DNA of 64,000 nucleotides from Clostridia bacterium (GCA_017460395.1 JAFUBA010000035.1:1-64000), one strand, 5' to 3'. Shown: positions 32,966 to 42,083, counted from the first letter of the stretch. Numbers and translations: made by a program. Notes: generated by a model from the letters alone, not told the origin.

Positions 32966-35513
32966 CTGTCTCTGCCTCCTGCATGTCGTCTGTGCTGGTT
33001 CGGATGGTCAGCTTTTTCCGGCACTCCGGATTGGTGCACAGATGGGACAGCTCTCCGTGTTTTCCGTGCTTTTCCACCATGTAGGCACCGCAGGCGGGGC
33101 AGCGGTCACTGACGGGCTTTTCCCAGGATGTGAAATCGCACTCGGGATAGCGCTCGCATCCGTAGAATTTTCTGTTGCTCTTGGTGATCTTCTCCATGAG
33201 CCGCCCGCCGCACTTGGGACAGGGCACATCGATGTAGTTGACGATGTGCTTTGTGAAGCGGCACTCGGGGAAGTTCGGGCAGGCCAGGAATTTCCCGTAG
33301 CGGCCCATTTTGTAGACCATCATGGCGCCGCACTTTTCGCAGGGAATAGTGCTGACCTCGTCCTGGATCTGAATCTTTTCCACTTCCTCCTCGGCCCGTG
33401 AGAGCATGCCCGAAAAGTCAGGATAGAACGTGCGGAGGATCTGCTTCCAGTTCTCCTGGCCTTCCTCTACGCTGTCCAGCTTGCTCTCAAGATTGGCCGT
33501 GAAATCGGTATCCACGATCTCGGAGAAGTAGTCTTCCATCATGTGGGTGACCATGCGGCCAAGCTCTGTGGGATAGAGCTTGCGCTTCTCGCGGGACACA
33601 TAGCCCCTGGAGATGATCGTCGTGATGGTCGGCGCATAGGTGGACGGGCGTCCGATCCCCATCTCCTCCATGGCACGCACAAGGGATGCCTCCGTGTAGC
33701 GGGACGGAGGCTGGGTGAAGTGCTGCTGGGGTGTGATCTCGACGATCTGCACGTCCTGGCCCTCGATGAACTTCGGGAGCTGGGTCTCAAAGGACTCTTC
33801 CTGCTCGTCCTGGCCGGCCTCATACAGCGTTGCATAGCCCGCAAAGGTCCTGTGTTCGCCGTAGAAGCGGAGCAGGACGCCTGCATCGCTGATCTCCGCT
33901 GTCATGGTCTCGTAGGTAGCCGGCGCCATCTGACTTGCGATGGTCCGGTTGTAGATCAGGCGGTAGAGCAGGAACTGCTCCTTGGTGAGAGAGGCCTGAA
34001 TGCTCTCGGGGGTGCGATGGATGGATGTGGGGCGGATGGCCTCATGTGCATTCTGGGCGTTGTTTCGCACCTTGTATTCGACCGGATGCTCCGGGAGATA
34101 CTCTTTGCCGTATTTTTCCGGGATATAGGAGCGGATATCTGCGATCGCCTCATCCGACAGTCGCACGGAGTCCGTACGGATGTAGGTGACAAGGCCCTGC
34201 GTGCCCTCGCCTTCAATATCCACGCCTTCGTAGAGCTGCTGGACCACCTGCATGGTCCTGGAGGTAGTGAAATTCAGCTTTCTGCCGGCCTCCTGCTGAA
34301 GGGAGGAGGTGGTGAAGGGCGGAGAGGGCTTGCGCTCCTTGGTGCCGTGCTTGAGCGAGGTTACGGTGAAGTGCCCCTGCTCGATTCTCGCCCTCGCCTT
34401 TTCTGCATCCGCGGCGTTTTTCAGCGTCACCTTTTGTCCGTCAAGGGAGGATAGAGACAGCTGAAAGGGCTTTCCTGTGTCGATCTGGGCCTTTGCCCGG
34501 ATGTCCCAGTACTCCTCGGGGATGAAGGCTTCGATCTCCTCCTCACGGAGCACAACCATGCGCGTGACCACACTCTGCACGCGGCCGGCGCTGAGGCCCT
34601 TTTTCACCTTGGCCCAGAGCAGCGGGGAAATCTTGTAGCCCACCAGCCGGTCCAGAACGCGGCGCGCCTGCTGGGCGTCCACCAATTGCATGTTCAGCGC
34701 TTTTGGATGCTTCATGGCATCCAGAACGGCTGACTTGGTGATCTCATGAAATTCTACGCGGCAGGCCTTCTGTGGGTCCAATTCAAGCAAGGTGGCCAGA
34801 TGCCAGGAGATGGCCTCCCCCTCACGGTCAGGGTCTGTTGCGAGAAAAATCTGGGAGGCACCTGCGGCTTCCTTGCGGATCTTGGAAAGGATCTCGCCCT
34901 TTCCGCGGATGGTGATGTACTTGGGCTCAAAATCTGCATCCGTGTCCACGCCGATCTGGGACTTGGGCAGATCCCGAAGATGTCCCTGGGAGGCCTCCAC
35001 ATGGTAGCCCTTTCCAAGAAACTTGGAGATCGTCCGCGCCTTGGTGGGCGACTCCACGATGACCAGCTTGTAGGAGGCGGCCTTCTTCTTGCCGGCAGAA
35101 GCTTTGGCAGCTGTCTTCTTTTTCGGTGCGTCGGCTTTCCTGGCCTTCGCGTCCTCCGGCGAGGCTGCCGGAGCCTTCTTGGCTGCAGTCTTCTTGGGGG
35201 TAGGTGTCTTTTTTGCACCCGTCTTCTGCTTGGTTGCAGTTTTCTTTGTGCCCCTGTCTTCCCGGTTTTCCTCCGGAAGACCTTCGACTGTGTCTTCTGC
35301 CGTTTTCTTTGCAGCGGCTTTTTTCGCGGGTTTCTTTGCCGGGGTACTCTTCTTCGCAGTACCCTTTTTTGCTGCAGTCTTCTTTACCGCAGTCTTTTTT
35401 GTTGCAGTCTTTTTCGCTGCAGGCGCTTTCTTGGGCGTGGCCCCGGCGCCGCTCCCGGCGGCGGTCTCTTCTCGTAGTTCTTCTGCAGCTTTTGCTGCCT
35501 TCGGTGAGGGCAT
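32958..35513 (-). CDS. topA: DNA topoisomerase I with histone-H1-like N-terminal extension
   Basis: An 851-residue type IA topoisomerase. Residues 1-146 are a low-complexity Lys/Ala/Thr-rich extension (repeated KKTAAKK-type units) resembling histone H1 tails, preceded by a short helix. The Toprim domain starts near residue 147 (KLVIVESPTKARTISKFLG), then TDPDREGEAISWH and the catalytic Tyr in LVTYIRTDSVRLSD. Three C-terminal four-Cys zinc ribbons follow (CEKCG...CPNFPEC, CPKCG...CERYPEC, CPACG...CTNPEC). The enzyme relaxes negative supercoils. The ATG at 35513 follows GGGAGT; an in-frame ATG at 35591 has a poorer context. Confidence 0.95.
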   Translation of the reverse strand: MPSPKAAKAAEELREETAAGSGAGATPKKAPAAKKTATKKTAVKKTAAKKGTAKKSTPAKKPAKKAAAKKTAEDTVEGLPEENREDRGTKKTATKQKTGAKKTPTPKKTAAKKAPAASPEDAKARKADAPKKKTAAKASAGKKKAASYKLVIVESPTKARTISKFLGKGYHVEASQGHLRDLPKSQIGVDTDADFEPKYITIRGKGEILSKIRKEAAGASQIFLATDPDREGEAISWHLATLLELDPQKACRVEFHEITKSAVLDAMKHPKALNMQLVDAQQARRVLDRLVGYKISPLLWAKVKKGLSAGRVQSVVTRMVVLREEEIEAFIPEEYWDIRAKAQIDTGKPFQLSLSSLDGQKVTLKNAADAEKARARIEQGHFTVTSLKHGTKERKPSPPFTTSSLQQEAGRKLNFTTSRTMQVVQQLYEGVDIEGEGTQGLVTYIRTDSVRLSDEAIADIRSYIPEKYGKEYLPEHPVEYKVRNNAQNAHEAIRPTSIHRTPESIQASLTKEQFLLYRLIYNRTIASQMAPATYETMTAEISDAGVLLRFYGEHRTFAGYATLYEAGQDEQEESFETQLPKFIEGQDVQIVEITPQQHFTQPPSRYTEASLVRAMEEMGIGRPSTYAPTITTIISRGYVSREKRKLYPTELGRMVTHMMEDYFSEIVDTDFTANLESKLDSVEEGQENWKQILRTFYPDFSGMLSRAEEEVEKIQIQDEVSTIPCEKCGAMMVYKMGRYGKFLACPNFPECRFTKHIVNYIDVPCPKCGGRLMEKITKSNRKFYGCERYPECDFTSWEKPVSDRCPACGAYMVEKHGKHGELSHLCTNPECRKKLTIRTSTDDMQEAETDA

Positions 35514-35702
35514 GGATCTTAACTCCCTACGTTCAATTTCAGATAACAGGATTCCCGGGAAAACATCTCTGACCTGAAATGGAAAACGCATATGTCTTCT
35601 TCATTTCTGCCCGGGAAAGGCGCTGAAAAGGCCCCATGATCAAAATGTCTTTTTCTTAAGAAAAAAGATCTCTGATATGGACTCAGTTTTCGCGCGCAGG
35701 GA

Positions 35703-35731
35703 ATGCTATCACAGACAGGGTAAAAAAACAA
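35703..35731 (-). promoter_or_regulatory. Possible topA operon promoter
   Basis: On the minus strand TTGTTT (35726-35731) and TAGCAT (35703-35708) are 17 bases apart. Both hexamers are 4/6 matches, so this is tentative. It would give a leader of about 185 bases. Confidence 0.35.
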
Positions 35732-35738
35732 TGCTGGT

Positions 35739-35767
35739 TTGAACGGCCACAGGCCTTGTGCTATACT
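35739..35767 (+). promoter_or_regulatory. Promoter of the two-component/alarmone operon
   Basis: TTGAAC (35739-35744) and TATACT (35762-35767) are 17 bases apart, about 97 bases before the response regulator start. Confidence 0.78.
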
Positions 35768-35864
35768 GACTAACGCCCGGAACCGGCTCCCGTGCGCGAT
35801 ATGTAGCGCGCGGCACCTTGCGGGCCTCATGAAAGTCTAAGAAAAGAGAAAGGCGGGATGGCCC

Positions 35865-36551
35865 ATGTTCCGAGTGCTTGTGGCGGAGGATGATCTCCCT
35901 CTGCAGAAAATGATGTGCCGCTTTCTCTCCCTGCACGGATACGAAGTACTCCCTGCGAGGGATGGCATTGAAGCGATGGAAGTGGTTTCCCGTGTACAGC
36001 CGGACCTGGTGATTGCGGACATCATGATGCCCCGCATGGATGGGCTGGAGATGATCAGGGAGCTCAGGCGCGACTATCCCCTGCTTCCGATCATGCTGGT
36101 GACGGCAAAGACAACGCTGGACGACAAGCGCGATGGATTTTCCTCGGGCGCCGATGATTATATGACAAAGCCTGTGGACCTTGACGAGATGCTCCTTCAC
36201 GTGGAGGCACTGATGAGAAGGTCCCAGGCCATGACCAGCCATATGCTGAAGGTGGGCGACACCGTCCTGGATTATGATGCACTCAGTGTCACGCGCGGGG
36301 ATACGGAGCTGTTCCTCCCCAAAAAGGAGTTCTATCTCCTCTTTAAGCTCCTCTCCAGCCCCAAGCAGATCTTCACGCGCCAGCAGCTGATGGATGATAT
36401 CTGGGGCCTGGATGCGGACAGTGATGAGCGCACCGTGGATGTCCACATCAAGCGTCTTCGCGAAAAGTGCAACATCTTCCCAGACTTTACCATTCAGACC
36501 GTGCGCGGGCTTGGCTATAAGGCGGAGAAAACCAGGGATCATACCGCATGA
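35865..36551 (+). CDS. OmpR/PhoB-type response regulator
   Basis: A 228-residue regulator. The receiver domain has the acidic pair (AEDD, residues 8-10), the phospho-acceptor Asp52 in LVIADIMMPRMDG, and the Lys of MLVTAKT. The C-terminal winged helix is of OmpR type (LFLPKKEFYLLFKLLSS, DDIWGLDADSDERTVDVHIKRLREK, QTVRGLGYKAE). It should be phosphorylated by the next gene's kinase and control transcription, possibly of its own operon. The ATGA overlap with the kinase gene makes the pairing almost certain. Its target genes are unknown. Confidence 0.93.
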   Translation: MFRVLVAEDDLPLQKMMCRFLSLHGYEVLPARDGIEAMEVVSRVQPDLVIADIMMPRMDGLEMIRELRRDYPLLPIMLVTAKTTLDDKRDGFSSGADDYMTKPVDLDEMLLHVEALMRRSQAMTSHMLKVGDTVLDYDALSVTRGDTELFLPKKEFYLLFKLLSSPKQIFTRQQLMDDIWGLDADSDERTVDVHIKRLREKCNIFPDFTIQTVRGLGYKAEKTRDHTA

Positions 36552-37879
36552 AAAAACATCATCGCATTTTGCCCTGGTCCATGAGGGCCAGGCTGATCTC
36601 CTTTGTCGTTCTGGTCACCTTCTGTGCCAGCATGCTCACCATCGCCCTGGGATTTCTCGCTACCAGGTATGCCATCTACCAGGAGATTGCCCAGGAAGAG
36701 ATGGAGGCGGGACATCTTTTGCAGGACCTGGAGGCTCGGTCCGACCTCGGGCTGGAGGAAGTCCTCCATATCATGTCCAGGGATCAGATCCACTCTGAGC
36801 CGTTCTCCCTGGAGGTGATGGACCAGTTCCCGGAGGAGGTCAGAGGAGCACTCATGACGGACGGCGTGTGTACCGTCTTTTCCGGCACTCTGGCGCCCGT
36901 CACCTATGTCCTCTCCTATGACCACCTGGTGTGCATCACATCCAATCGTGGCGCGAACATGTTCTTATACGCCCTTAGCCGCGTGCTGAACATGGTCCTG
37001 GTATCCTCCATCGCCTTTCTCCTGATTTCCCTCTCTGGCGTGCATGTCTTTTCCAAACCGCTCATGAACCTGACCGAGGCCACACGCAGAATCGGCCAGG
37101 GGGATTTCAGCGTGCAGGTGCCGGAACCAGCCAACGGCGAGATGCAGGAGCTGGTGCGGTCTTTCAATACCATGGCAAAGGACCTGAATCAGTCATCCTT
37201 CCTCCAGAAGGATTTTATCGCCTCCGTGGCCCACGAGTTCCGGACACCCATCGCGACCATCCGCGGCTATGCACAGATGCTTGAGATGGACGGGATTGAC
37301 GAGGAGGAGCGAAAAGATTCCATCCAGATGATCAAGCAGGAGGCGGACCGGCTGGCCAGGCTCAGCGATACCATGCTCCGTCTCAGTGCCCTCGAGCAGC
37401 AGACGGCGCCGCAGTGCATGGAATCCTTCTCCCTGGACGAACAGGTACGACAGGTGATTGTCCGCATGCAGACAGCCTGGCAGGAGAAGGATATCCGCTT
37501 TGAACTGGATCTGCAGCCGGTCAAGATTCAGAGCGATCAGGCTCTCCTGGAGCAGGTCTGGACCAATCTTATCCAGAATGCCATCAAGTTTTCGCCGGAC
37601 TCCTCCACCATCTATATCTCCACAGGGCTGGAGAAAAATGCGGGCTATTTTGAGATCCGGGACGAGGGCATCGGCATGGATGAGGAGACACAGTCACATA
37701 TTTTTGACAGGTTTTATCAGGCGGACAGATCCAGGTCCGGTGAGGGCGTGGGCCTCGGGCTGAGCCTTGTGCGCAGGATCCTGAATCTTGTGAAGGGACA
37801 GATTTCCGTCACATCATCCCCCGGGAAAGGGTCCACCTTCCGGGTGGAGATCCCGGAAACAGTCCAGAAGAAAGAGTGA
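36548..37879 (+). CDS. HAMP-domain sensor histidine kinase
   Basis: A 443-residue membrane kinase. It has TM1 near residues 15-38 (LISFVVLVTFCASMLTIAL), an extracellular sensor loop of about 100 residues (including EARSDLGLEEVLHIMSRDQ), TM2 near 140-162 (MVLVSSIAFLLISLSG), HAMP (ATRRIGQGDFSVQVPEP), a HisKA helix with phospho-accepting His229 in SVAHEFRTPIATIRGYAQ, and a complete HATPase_c (NLIQNAIKFSPDS, EIRDEGIGM, GVGLGLSLVRRI). The sensed signal cannot be read from sequence. It overlaps the regulator gene by 4 bases upstream and the alarmone synthetase gene by 4 bases downstream. Confidence 0.93.
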   Translation: MKKHHRILPWSMRARLISFVVLVTFCASMLTIALGFLATRYAIYQEIAQEEMEAGHLLQDLEARSDLGLEEVLHIMSRDQIHSEPFSLEVMDQFPEEVRGALMTDGVCTVFSGTLAPVTYVLSYDHLVCITSNRGANMFLYALSRVLNMVLVSSIAFLLISLSGVHVFSKPLMNLTEATRRIGQGDFSVQVPEPANGEMQELVRSFNTMAKDLNQSSFLQKDFIASVAHEFRTPIATIRGYAQMLEMDGIDEEERKDSIQMIKQEADRLARLSDTMLRLSALEQQTAPQCMESFSLDEQVRQVIVRMQTAWQEKDIRFELDLQPVKIQSDQALLEQVWTNLIQNAIKFSPDSSTIYISTGLEKNAGYFEIRDEGIGMDEETQSHIFDRFYQADRSRSGEGVGLGLSLVRRILNLVKGQISVTSSPGKGSTFRVEIPETVQKKE

Positions 37880-38643
37880 AACACTTGGAACCAGAAAATC
37901 TCAGGCCGGAGACAGGGCCACAGGAAGCTCCGGATTATATCGAGATGTCGGATCAGTTCCAGCAGATGGTGGATGAGTTTTTCTCCGTGCAGATCCGCTA
38001 TCAGGCGGCCATGCGGGAGGTGCAGGCAAGGCTTGAGAATCTGGATATGGAGTTCCAGATGAAGCATTACCGAAATCCTATCCATCACATGGAAAGCCGC
38101 ATGAAATCCATCCAGTCCATCATGAAAAAGCTCAAGAGGAAACAGTTCCCCGTGAGCATGACCTCGGCCGTGGAAAACCTCTATGACCTGGCAGGAATCC
38201 GGGTTGTGTGTTCCTATATCCAGGACATCTACACGGTGGCAGGCCTTCTGACCAGTCAGGATGACATTCATCTGGTGCATGTCCACGACTATCTGAGTAA
38301 GCCCAAGCAGAACGGGTACCGATCCCTGCATCTGGTCATAGAGGTGCCGGTCTATCTTTCGGGGGGCAAGAGCATGGTGCCGGTGGAGGTACAGATCCGG
38401 ACCATTGCCATGGACTTCTGGGCCACGCTGGAACACAATCTGCGTTACAAGGCGGAGGGCGTGGTGACCGAGGAGATATCCCGGGAGCTTCTCAGGGCTG
38501 CCGAGGACATTGCGGATGTGGACGAGCGGATGCAGTCTATCCATGACCGGATGGACGCGCTGAATCTCCGGGAACTTCCGGAGGATCTGCGTCCCCTGCC
38601 CTCCTTCCAGCGAGAGATCCCGCCATCGAGAAAGCGCATGTAA
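37876..38643 (+). CDS. Small alarmone synthetase, RelQ/YjbM-like (p)ppGpp synthetase
   Basis: A 255-residue protein with a single RelA/SpoT synthetase domain and no HD hydrolase, TGS or ACT domains. Motifs are MESRMKSIQSIMKKLKR, VENLYDLAGIRVVCSYI (the catalytic Asp is in this strand), the G-loop-like LSKPKQNGYRSLHLVI, and VEVQIRTIAMDFWATLEH. It transfers pyrophosphate from ATP to GDP/GTP. Residues 1-35 are an extra N-terminal segment and the C-terminal 50 residues are helical, as in tetrameric RelQ. The GTG start overlaps the kinase stop (GTGA), so production of the alarmone enzyme appears tied to the two-component operon. Confidence 0.92.
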   Translation: MKHLEPENLRPETGPQEAPDYIEMSDQFQQMVDEFFSVQIRYQAAMREVQARLENLDMEFQMKHYRNPIHHMESRMKSIQSIMKKLKRKQFPVSMTSAVENLYDLAGIRVVCSYIQDIYTVAGLLTSQDDIHLVHVHDYLSKPKQNGYRSLHLVIEVPVYLSGGKSMVPVEVQIRTIAMDFWATLEHNLRYKAEGVVTEEISRELLRAAEDIADVDERMQSIHDRMDALNLRELPEDLRPLPSFQREIPPSRKRM

Positions 38644-38645
38644 GA

Positions 38646-38687
38646 GCATAAGAAAAAGCGAGCCTCACGGCCCGCTTTTTCTTATGC
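38646..38687. terminator. Bidirectional terminator between the alarmone synthetase gene and deoD
   Basis: A 15-bp stem (38646-38660 and 38673-38687) with A5/T5 runs and an inner GCC-TCAC-GGC helix serves both convergent genes; the deoD stop codon lies inside the right arm. Confidence 0.9.
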
Positions 38688-39389
38688 GATTTCCAGTGCA
38701 ATCTCCATCATCCTGGTGAAGGTGTTCTGCCTATCCTCTGCGCTCAGAGATTCCCCGGTGGCGGGGTTGTCCGAGATGGTGCACAGCGTCAGGGCTTCCT
38801 TTCCAAGACGGGCGGCGTTCAGATACAGGGCTGCCGACTCCATCTCCACGGCCAGAACACCGAGCTTGGCCAGCTTTTCGCCGGGGTTGGACTCATCGTA
38901 GAAGACGTCCGAGGAATAGATGGCACCGGGTATCGGCTCCTGGCCGAGTTTCCTTCCTGCCTCCATGGCGAGGTTCAGCAGCTTCCAAGAGCAGCACGGC
39001 GCCACGTTGCCGTCAAACCCGTACTGCCGTCCGAAATTGGAATCGGTGTAGGCACTCATGGCCGCCACGATGTCCCTCAGGTGCAGCTTCTGGGAGAGCA
39101 TGCCGGCGCTGCCTACGCGGATGATGTTTTCCACGCCATAGAAGGCATACAGCTCGTAGGAATAGATCCCGATGCTGGGCATGCCCATGCCGCTGGCCAT
39201 GACAGACACGCTTTTTCCGTGATACTGTCCGGTGTAACCCTGTACGCCGCGGACATTGTTCACAAGTCGTGCATCCTCCAGAAAATGCTCCGCAATGAAT
39301 TTTGCGCGGAGGGGATCGCCGGGCATGAGCACGGTCCTGGCAAAATCACCGGCTTTGGCTGTGATATGCGGGGTGGGAATCGATGACAT
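38682..39389 (-). CDS. deoD: Purine-nucleoside phosphorylase, DeoD type
   Basis: A 235-residue hexameric PNP that splits purine nucleosides with phosphate. Marks: THITAKAGDFARTVLMPGDPLRAKFIAE (phosphate loop), SVMASGMGMPSIGIYSYEL, IRVGSAGML, VFYDE, and VLAVEMESAALYLNA (ribose-binding EMES). The catalytic Asp is in TISDNPATGE. The size is normal. It is the last gene of an Xaa-Pro aminopeptidase/TetR/deoD string; AGGAGG is ahead of the ATG. Confidence 0.96.
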   Translation of the reverse strand: MSSIPTPHITAKAGDFARTVLMPGDPLRAKFIAEHFLEDARLVNNVRGVQGYTGQYHGKSVSVMASGMGMPSIGIYSYELYAFYGVENIIRVGSAGMLSQKLHLRDIVAAMSAYTDSNFGRQYGFDGNVAPCCSWKLLNLAMEAGRKLGQEPIPGAIYSSDVFYDESNPGEKLAKLGVLAVEMESAALYLNAARLGKEALTLCTISDNPATGESLSAEDRQNTFTRMMEIALEIA

Positions 39390-39419
39390 ATTGCGGTTAC
39401 CTCCTCGTGTTGAATTTGT

Positions 39420-40115
39420 TTAGTATCCCTTCGGCCTGGTCAGCCGCTCCGCCAGGTCCTCCCACGTGTCCAGGTTCACGAGCAGGATCGATCCATAGGG
39501 AGCATCAAGGAGATGCTCCACGACTTTCCGGTACCTCACCAGCACGCTCTGTACCTGGGATGCCTCCACGATGTGCTTTTCCTCAAGGGCAGCCACAAGA
39601 AGAAGGCAGACCTCCATCCAGCAGCTGCTGTAAAGGTTCAGAAGGGGGTATGCCAGATCCGTGCAGGCGGGATACAGGACACCCAGGTCCGTCCCGTGAT
39701 AGATTTCCTCTGTCAGAATCGGCGAAAACGCCTTCTGCAGCGCCTCCTGGTAGGTCACGCGCACGCCGAGACCGTCCGTCCTGCCAAGCAGCGGCAGCAG
39801 CATGGCAAGGAAATCCGCGTCTTCCATGCACAGAGGGGATGCGCTCTGAAAGATGAAGTTGATCCGGCGCACCACGTCGTCCCGCCGCATGCGGCCCAGC
39901 ATGTCCCGGGTCCGCTGCGCCTTCAGATCTGCCTTGTTCTGGCAGATCGTCTGCAGCACTGCATCCTTGGATGGAAAGTGATGATAAAATCCGCCTTTGC
40001 TGCCATGGATCACGCTGAGAATATCATTGACGCTGGTGGCATCAAAGCCGTTCTGGCAAAAGAGCCGCTCGGCCACCGTCAGAATTTCCTGTTTTGTCTC
40101 CTCGCCCTTTTTCAA
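39420..40115 (-). CDS. TetR-family transcriptional regulator
   Basis: A 231-residue protein with an N-terminal TetR helix-turn-helix: KQEILTVAERLFCQNGFDAT, SVNDILSVIHGSKGGFYHHF (recognition helix with the conserved GGFYHHF), then a divergent ligand-binding domain. The ligand is not predictable. I favour a TTG start at 40115, where AGGGAAGG lies 7 bases upstream and the HTH follows immediately; an ATG at 40181 would overlap the upstream peptidase gene by 31 bases and add 22 residues. It probably shares the peptidase promoter. Confidence 0.85.
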   Translation of the reverse strand: MKKGEETKQEILTVAERLFCQNGFDATSVNDILSVIHGSKGGFYHHFPSKDAVLQTICQNKADLKAQRTRDMLGRMRRDDVVRRINFIFQSASPLCMEDADFLAMLLPLLGRTDGLGVRVTYQEALQKAFSPILTEEIYHGTDLGVLYPACTDLAYPLLNLYSSCWMEVCLLLVAALEEKHIVEASQVQSVLVRYRKVVEHLLDAPYGSILLVNLDTWEDLAERLTRPKGY

Positions 40116-40150
40116 GTAGACACCTTCCCTGAATGCGTTGTGGATGGGGA

Positions 40151-41935
40151 TCAGATGGCCCGGGTGGCTTTCTGCAGCCACTCGCGCTCATTCTCCGGAA
40201 GCCTGGGCCCTATGGTCTCAAAGACAGTCCTGTGATAGTCATTGAGCCATGTCCTTTCCTCTTCCGTCAAAAGCTCCGGCACGATGGCGTCCAGATCCCA
40301 GGGCACCATGGTCAGATACTCCATTTTCAGGAATTCGCCGAAATCCGTCTTCATGGCGGGTACGGTCACCACCAGGTCCTCCAGGCGCACGCCAAACTCT
40401 CCGGTCAGATAGACACCGGGTTCGTCGCTGGTGATCATTCCTGCTTCCAGCGGCGCCAGCGTGTCTCCGGGCGTATAGCGCCAGCGGATGGACTGTGGGC
40501 CTTCATGCACGCTCATCAGGTAGCTGACGCCGTGGCCCGTGCCGTGATTGAAATCAAGGCCGGCCTTCCACAGTGCGAGGCGTGCCAGGGTATCCAGGTG
40601 AAGACCGGTGGTGCCCTTCGGGAAGACGGCGGCACCCAGCTGCAGATGTCCCTTGAGCACCAGGGTATAGTATTCCTTTTCCTTCTCTGTCAGCTCACCC
40701 ATGGCATAGGTCCTGGTGATGTCCGTCGTGCCCTCCAGGTAATGCCCGCCGGTGTCGGAGAGAAGGAAGGACCTGCCTTCCACCTTTGCACAGGTCTCCT
40801 TTGTGGCCCCATAGTGGACGATGGCTCCGTGGGGGCCGTAGGCCATGATGGGATGGAAGCTCTGACCCAGATAGTTTTCCTGCTCCTGACGGAAGGACTC
40901 AAGTTTGTCTGCCACGGACAATTCGTCCATGGGTACCCTGCCGATCTCGTGCTTCAGCCAGTACATGAAGCGGGTCACGGCGGTCCCGTCCTTGATGTGG
41001 GCAAGGCGCATGTTGCTGACTTCCGTCTCGTTTTTCACGGCCCGGCCCATCTCGGTGGGCGCAGGTGCCTCATAGAGCTTCACGCCGTCCGGCAGTGAAG
41101 TGAGGATCCGGGCGTTGAGAACAGCAGGGGAAATCCACACGGTGGATGATTTTGACAGGGCGCTCACGGCGCTATAAATGGCATCGTAGGGCTCGATGCT
41201 GATGCCGTCTGCCTCGAGCTGGCTCGCGATCTCGTCCGACAGGGTCTCCCTGTGAATGAAGAGCCTGACCTCGGACTGGGTGAGGATCAGGAAGGACAGC
41301 ACCACCGGCGTGCAGGCCACATCTGCGCCCCTCAGGTTCGTCAGCCAGCAGACGTCCATGAGACTGGAGAGGATCAGGACATCCGCCTTCTTATCCTCCA
41401 TGGCCTTGCGCATCCGGGCGATCTTGCTTTGACGGCTCTCCCCTGTGAGTGCCAGAGGAAGCTCAAAGACGGGCTCCGTGGAGAGGGATGGGCGATCCTT
41501 CCAGATTTCGCCCACAAGATCCACGTCGGTGACAAGCTGGAAGCCCTTCTCCCCGGCCATCTGCTGATAGGTGCGGAAATCCTTTGCAGTGATGGTCCTG
41601 GCATCAAAGGCGAGGGTCTGACCTTCCAGCACGTGATTCTTCAGGAAATCCTGTACCTTCGGCACATCCTTTTCGCCCATCTTCATGAGCTCAAAGCCGG
41701 AGTCACGCAGCTGATCTGCGGCCTGCAGGAAATAGCGGCCATCGGTCCAGAGTCCCGCCCAGTCGCGCGACACCACAGCCGTTCCTGCGCTGCCGGTAAA
41801 GCCGGTGAGGAAGGCCCGGCACTTGAAATAATCCCCCGTATATTCGGATGCATGATAATCGTCTGTGACACACAGGACATAGTCGATGCCCTTCTGTTCC
41901 ATCTGTGCCCTGAGGTCAATGAGCTGCTGACGCAT
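40151..41935 (-). CDS. Xaa-Pro aminopeptidase (aminopeptidase P family)
   Basis: A 594-residue M24 metallopeptidase that removes N-terminal residues preceding proline. It has two creatinase-like N-domains (DDYHASEYTGDYFKCRAFLTGFTGSAG; the second begins around residue 160) and the pita-bread catalytic domain. The metal ligands are Asp in LSDTGGHY and TTDITRTY, His in GTGHGVSYLMSVHEGP, and Glu in SDEPGVYL and GVRLEDLVV. This three-domain size matches the larger AMPP type. The start at 41935 follows AGGAGG by 9 bases; an in-frame ATG at 42001 lies within the promoter. Confidence 0.95.
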   Translation of the reverse strand: MRQQLIDLRAQMEQKGIDYVLCVTDDYHASEYTGDYFKCRAFLTGFTGSAGTAVVSRDWAGLWTDGRYFLQAADQLRDSGFELMKMGEKDVPKVQDFLKNHVLEGQTLAFDARTITAKDFRTYQQMAGEKGFQLVTDVDLVGEIWKDRPSLSTEPVFELPLALTGESRQSKIARMRKAMEDKKADVLILSSLMDVCWLTNLRGADVACTPVVLSFLILTQSEVRLFIHRETLSDEIASQLEADGISIEPYDAIYSAVSALSKSSTVWISPAVLNARILTSLPDGVKLYEAPAPTEMGRAVKNETEVSNMRLAHIKDGTAVTRFMYWLKHEIGRVPMDELSVADKLESFRQEQENYLGQSFHPIMAYGPHGAIVHYGATKETCAKVEGRSFLLSDTGGHYLEGTTDITRTYAMGELTEKEKEYYTLVLKGHLQLGAAVFPKGTTGLHLDTLARLALWKAGLDFNHGTGHGVSYLMSVHEGPQSIRWRYTPGDTLAPLEAGMITSDEPGVYLTGEFGVRLEDLVVTVPAMKTDFGEFLKMEYLTMVPWDLDAIVPELLTEEERTWLNDYHRTVFETIGPRLPENEREWLQKATRAI

Positions 41936-41985
41936 GGAAAACGTCCTCCTGACATATTGCGTATTGATGAGAGAAATCCTGGGAA

Positions 41986-42014
41986 AGTATATCACGTGCA
42001 TCAGGCAAACACAA
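41986..42014 (-). promoter_or_regulatory. Promoter of the aminopeptidase P-TetR-deoD unit
   Basis: On the minus strand TTGTGT (42009-42014) and TATACT (41986-41991) are separated by 17 bases, 51 bases before the start codon. Confidence 0.7.
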
Positions 42015-42083
42015 GAAACAGACTTTGGTTTGATCGGGATTGATCGGGATACATTCCGTCTGATTTCGATCCAGAAGGCACAA

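Larger units (their letters stand above)
35514..35864. other. Divergent intergenic region between topA and the response regulator
   Basis: This 351-base stretch holds two promoter candidates facing opposite ways (35703-35731 minus, 35739-35767 plus) and a perfect 16-bp A/T palindrome, TTTTTCTTAAGAAAAA (35650-35665), inside the topA leader. I see no open frame with a ribosome site, no tRNA and no terminator. Confidence 0.7.

Noticed and set aside
35089..35577. Hydrophobic Phe/Leu/Ala-rich plus-strand frame opposite the topA N-terminus
   Set aside because: It is the reverse complement of the Lys/Ala repeat region and mimics a membrane protein by composition only.
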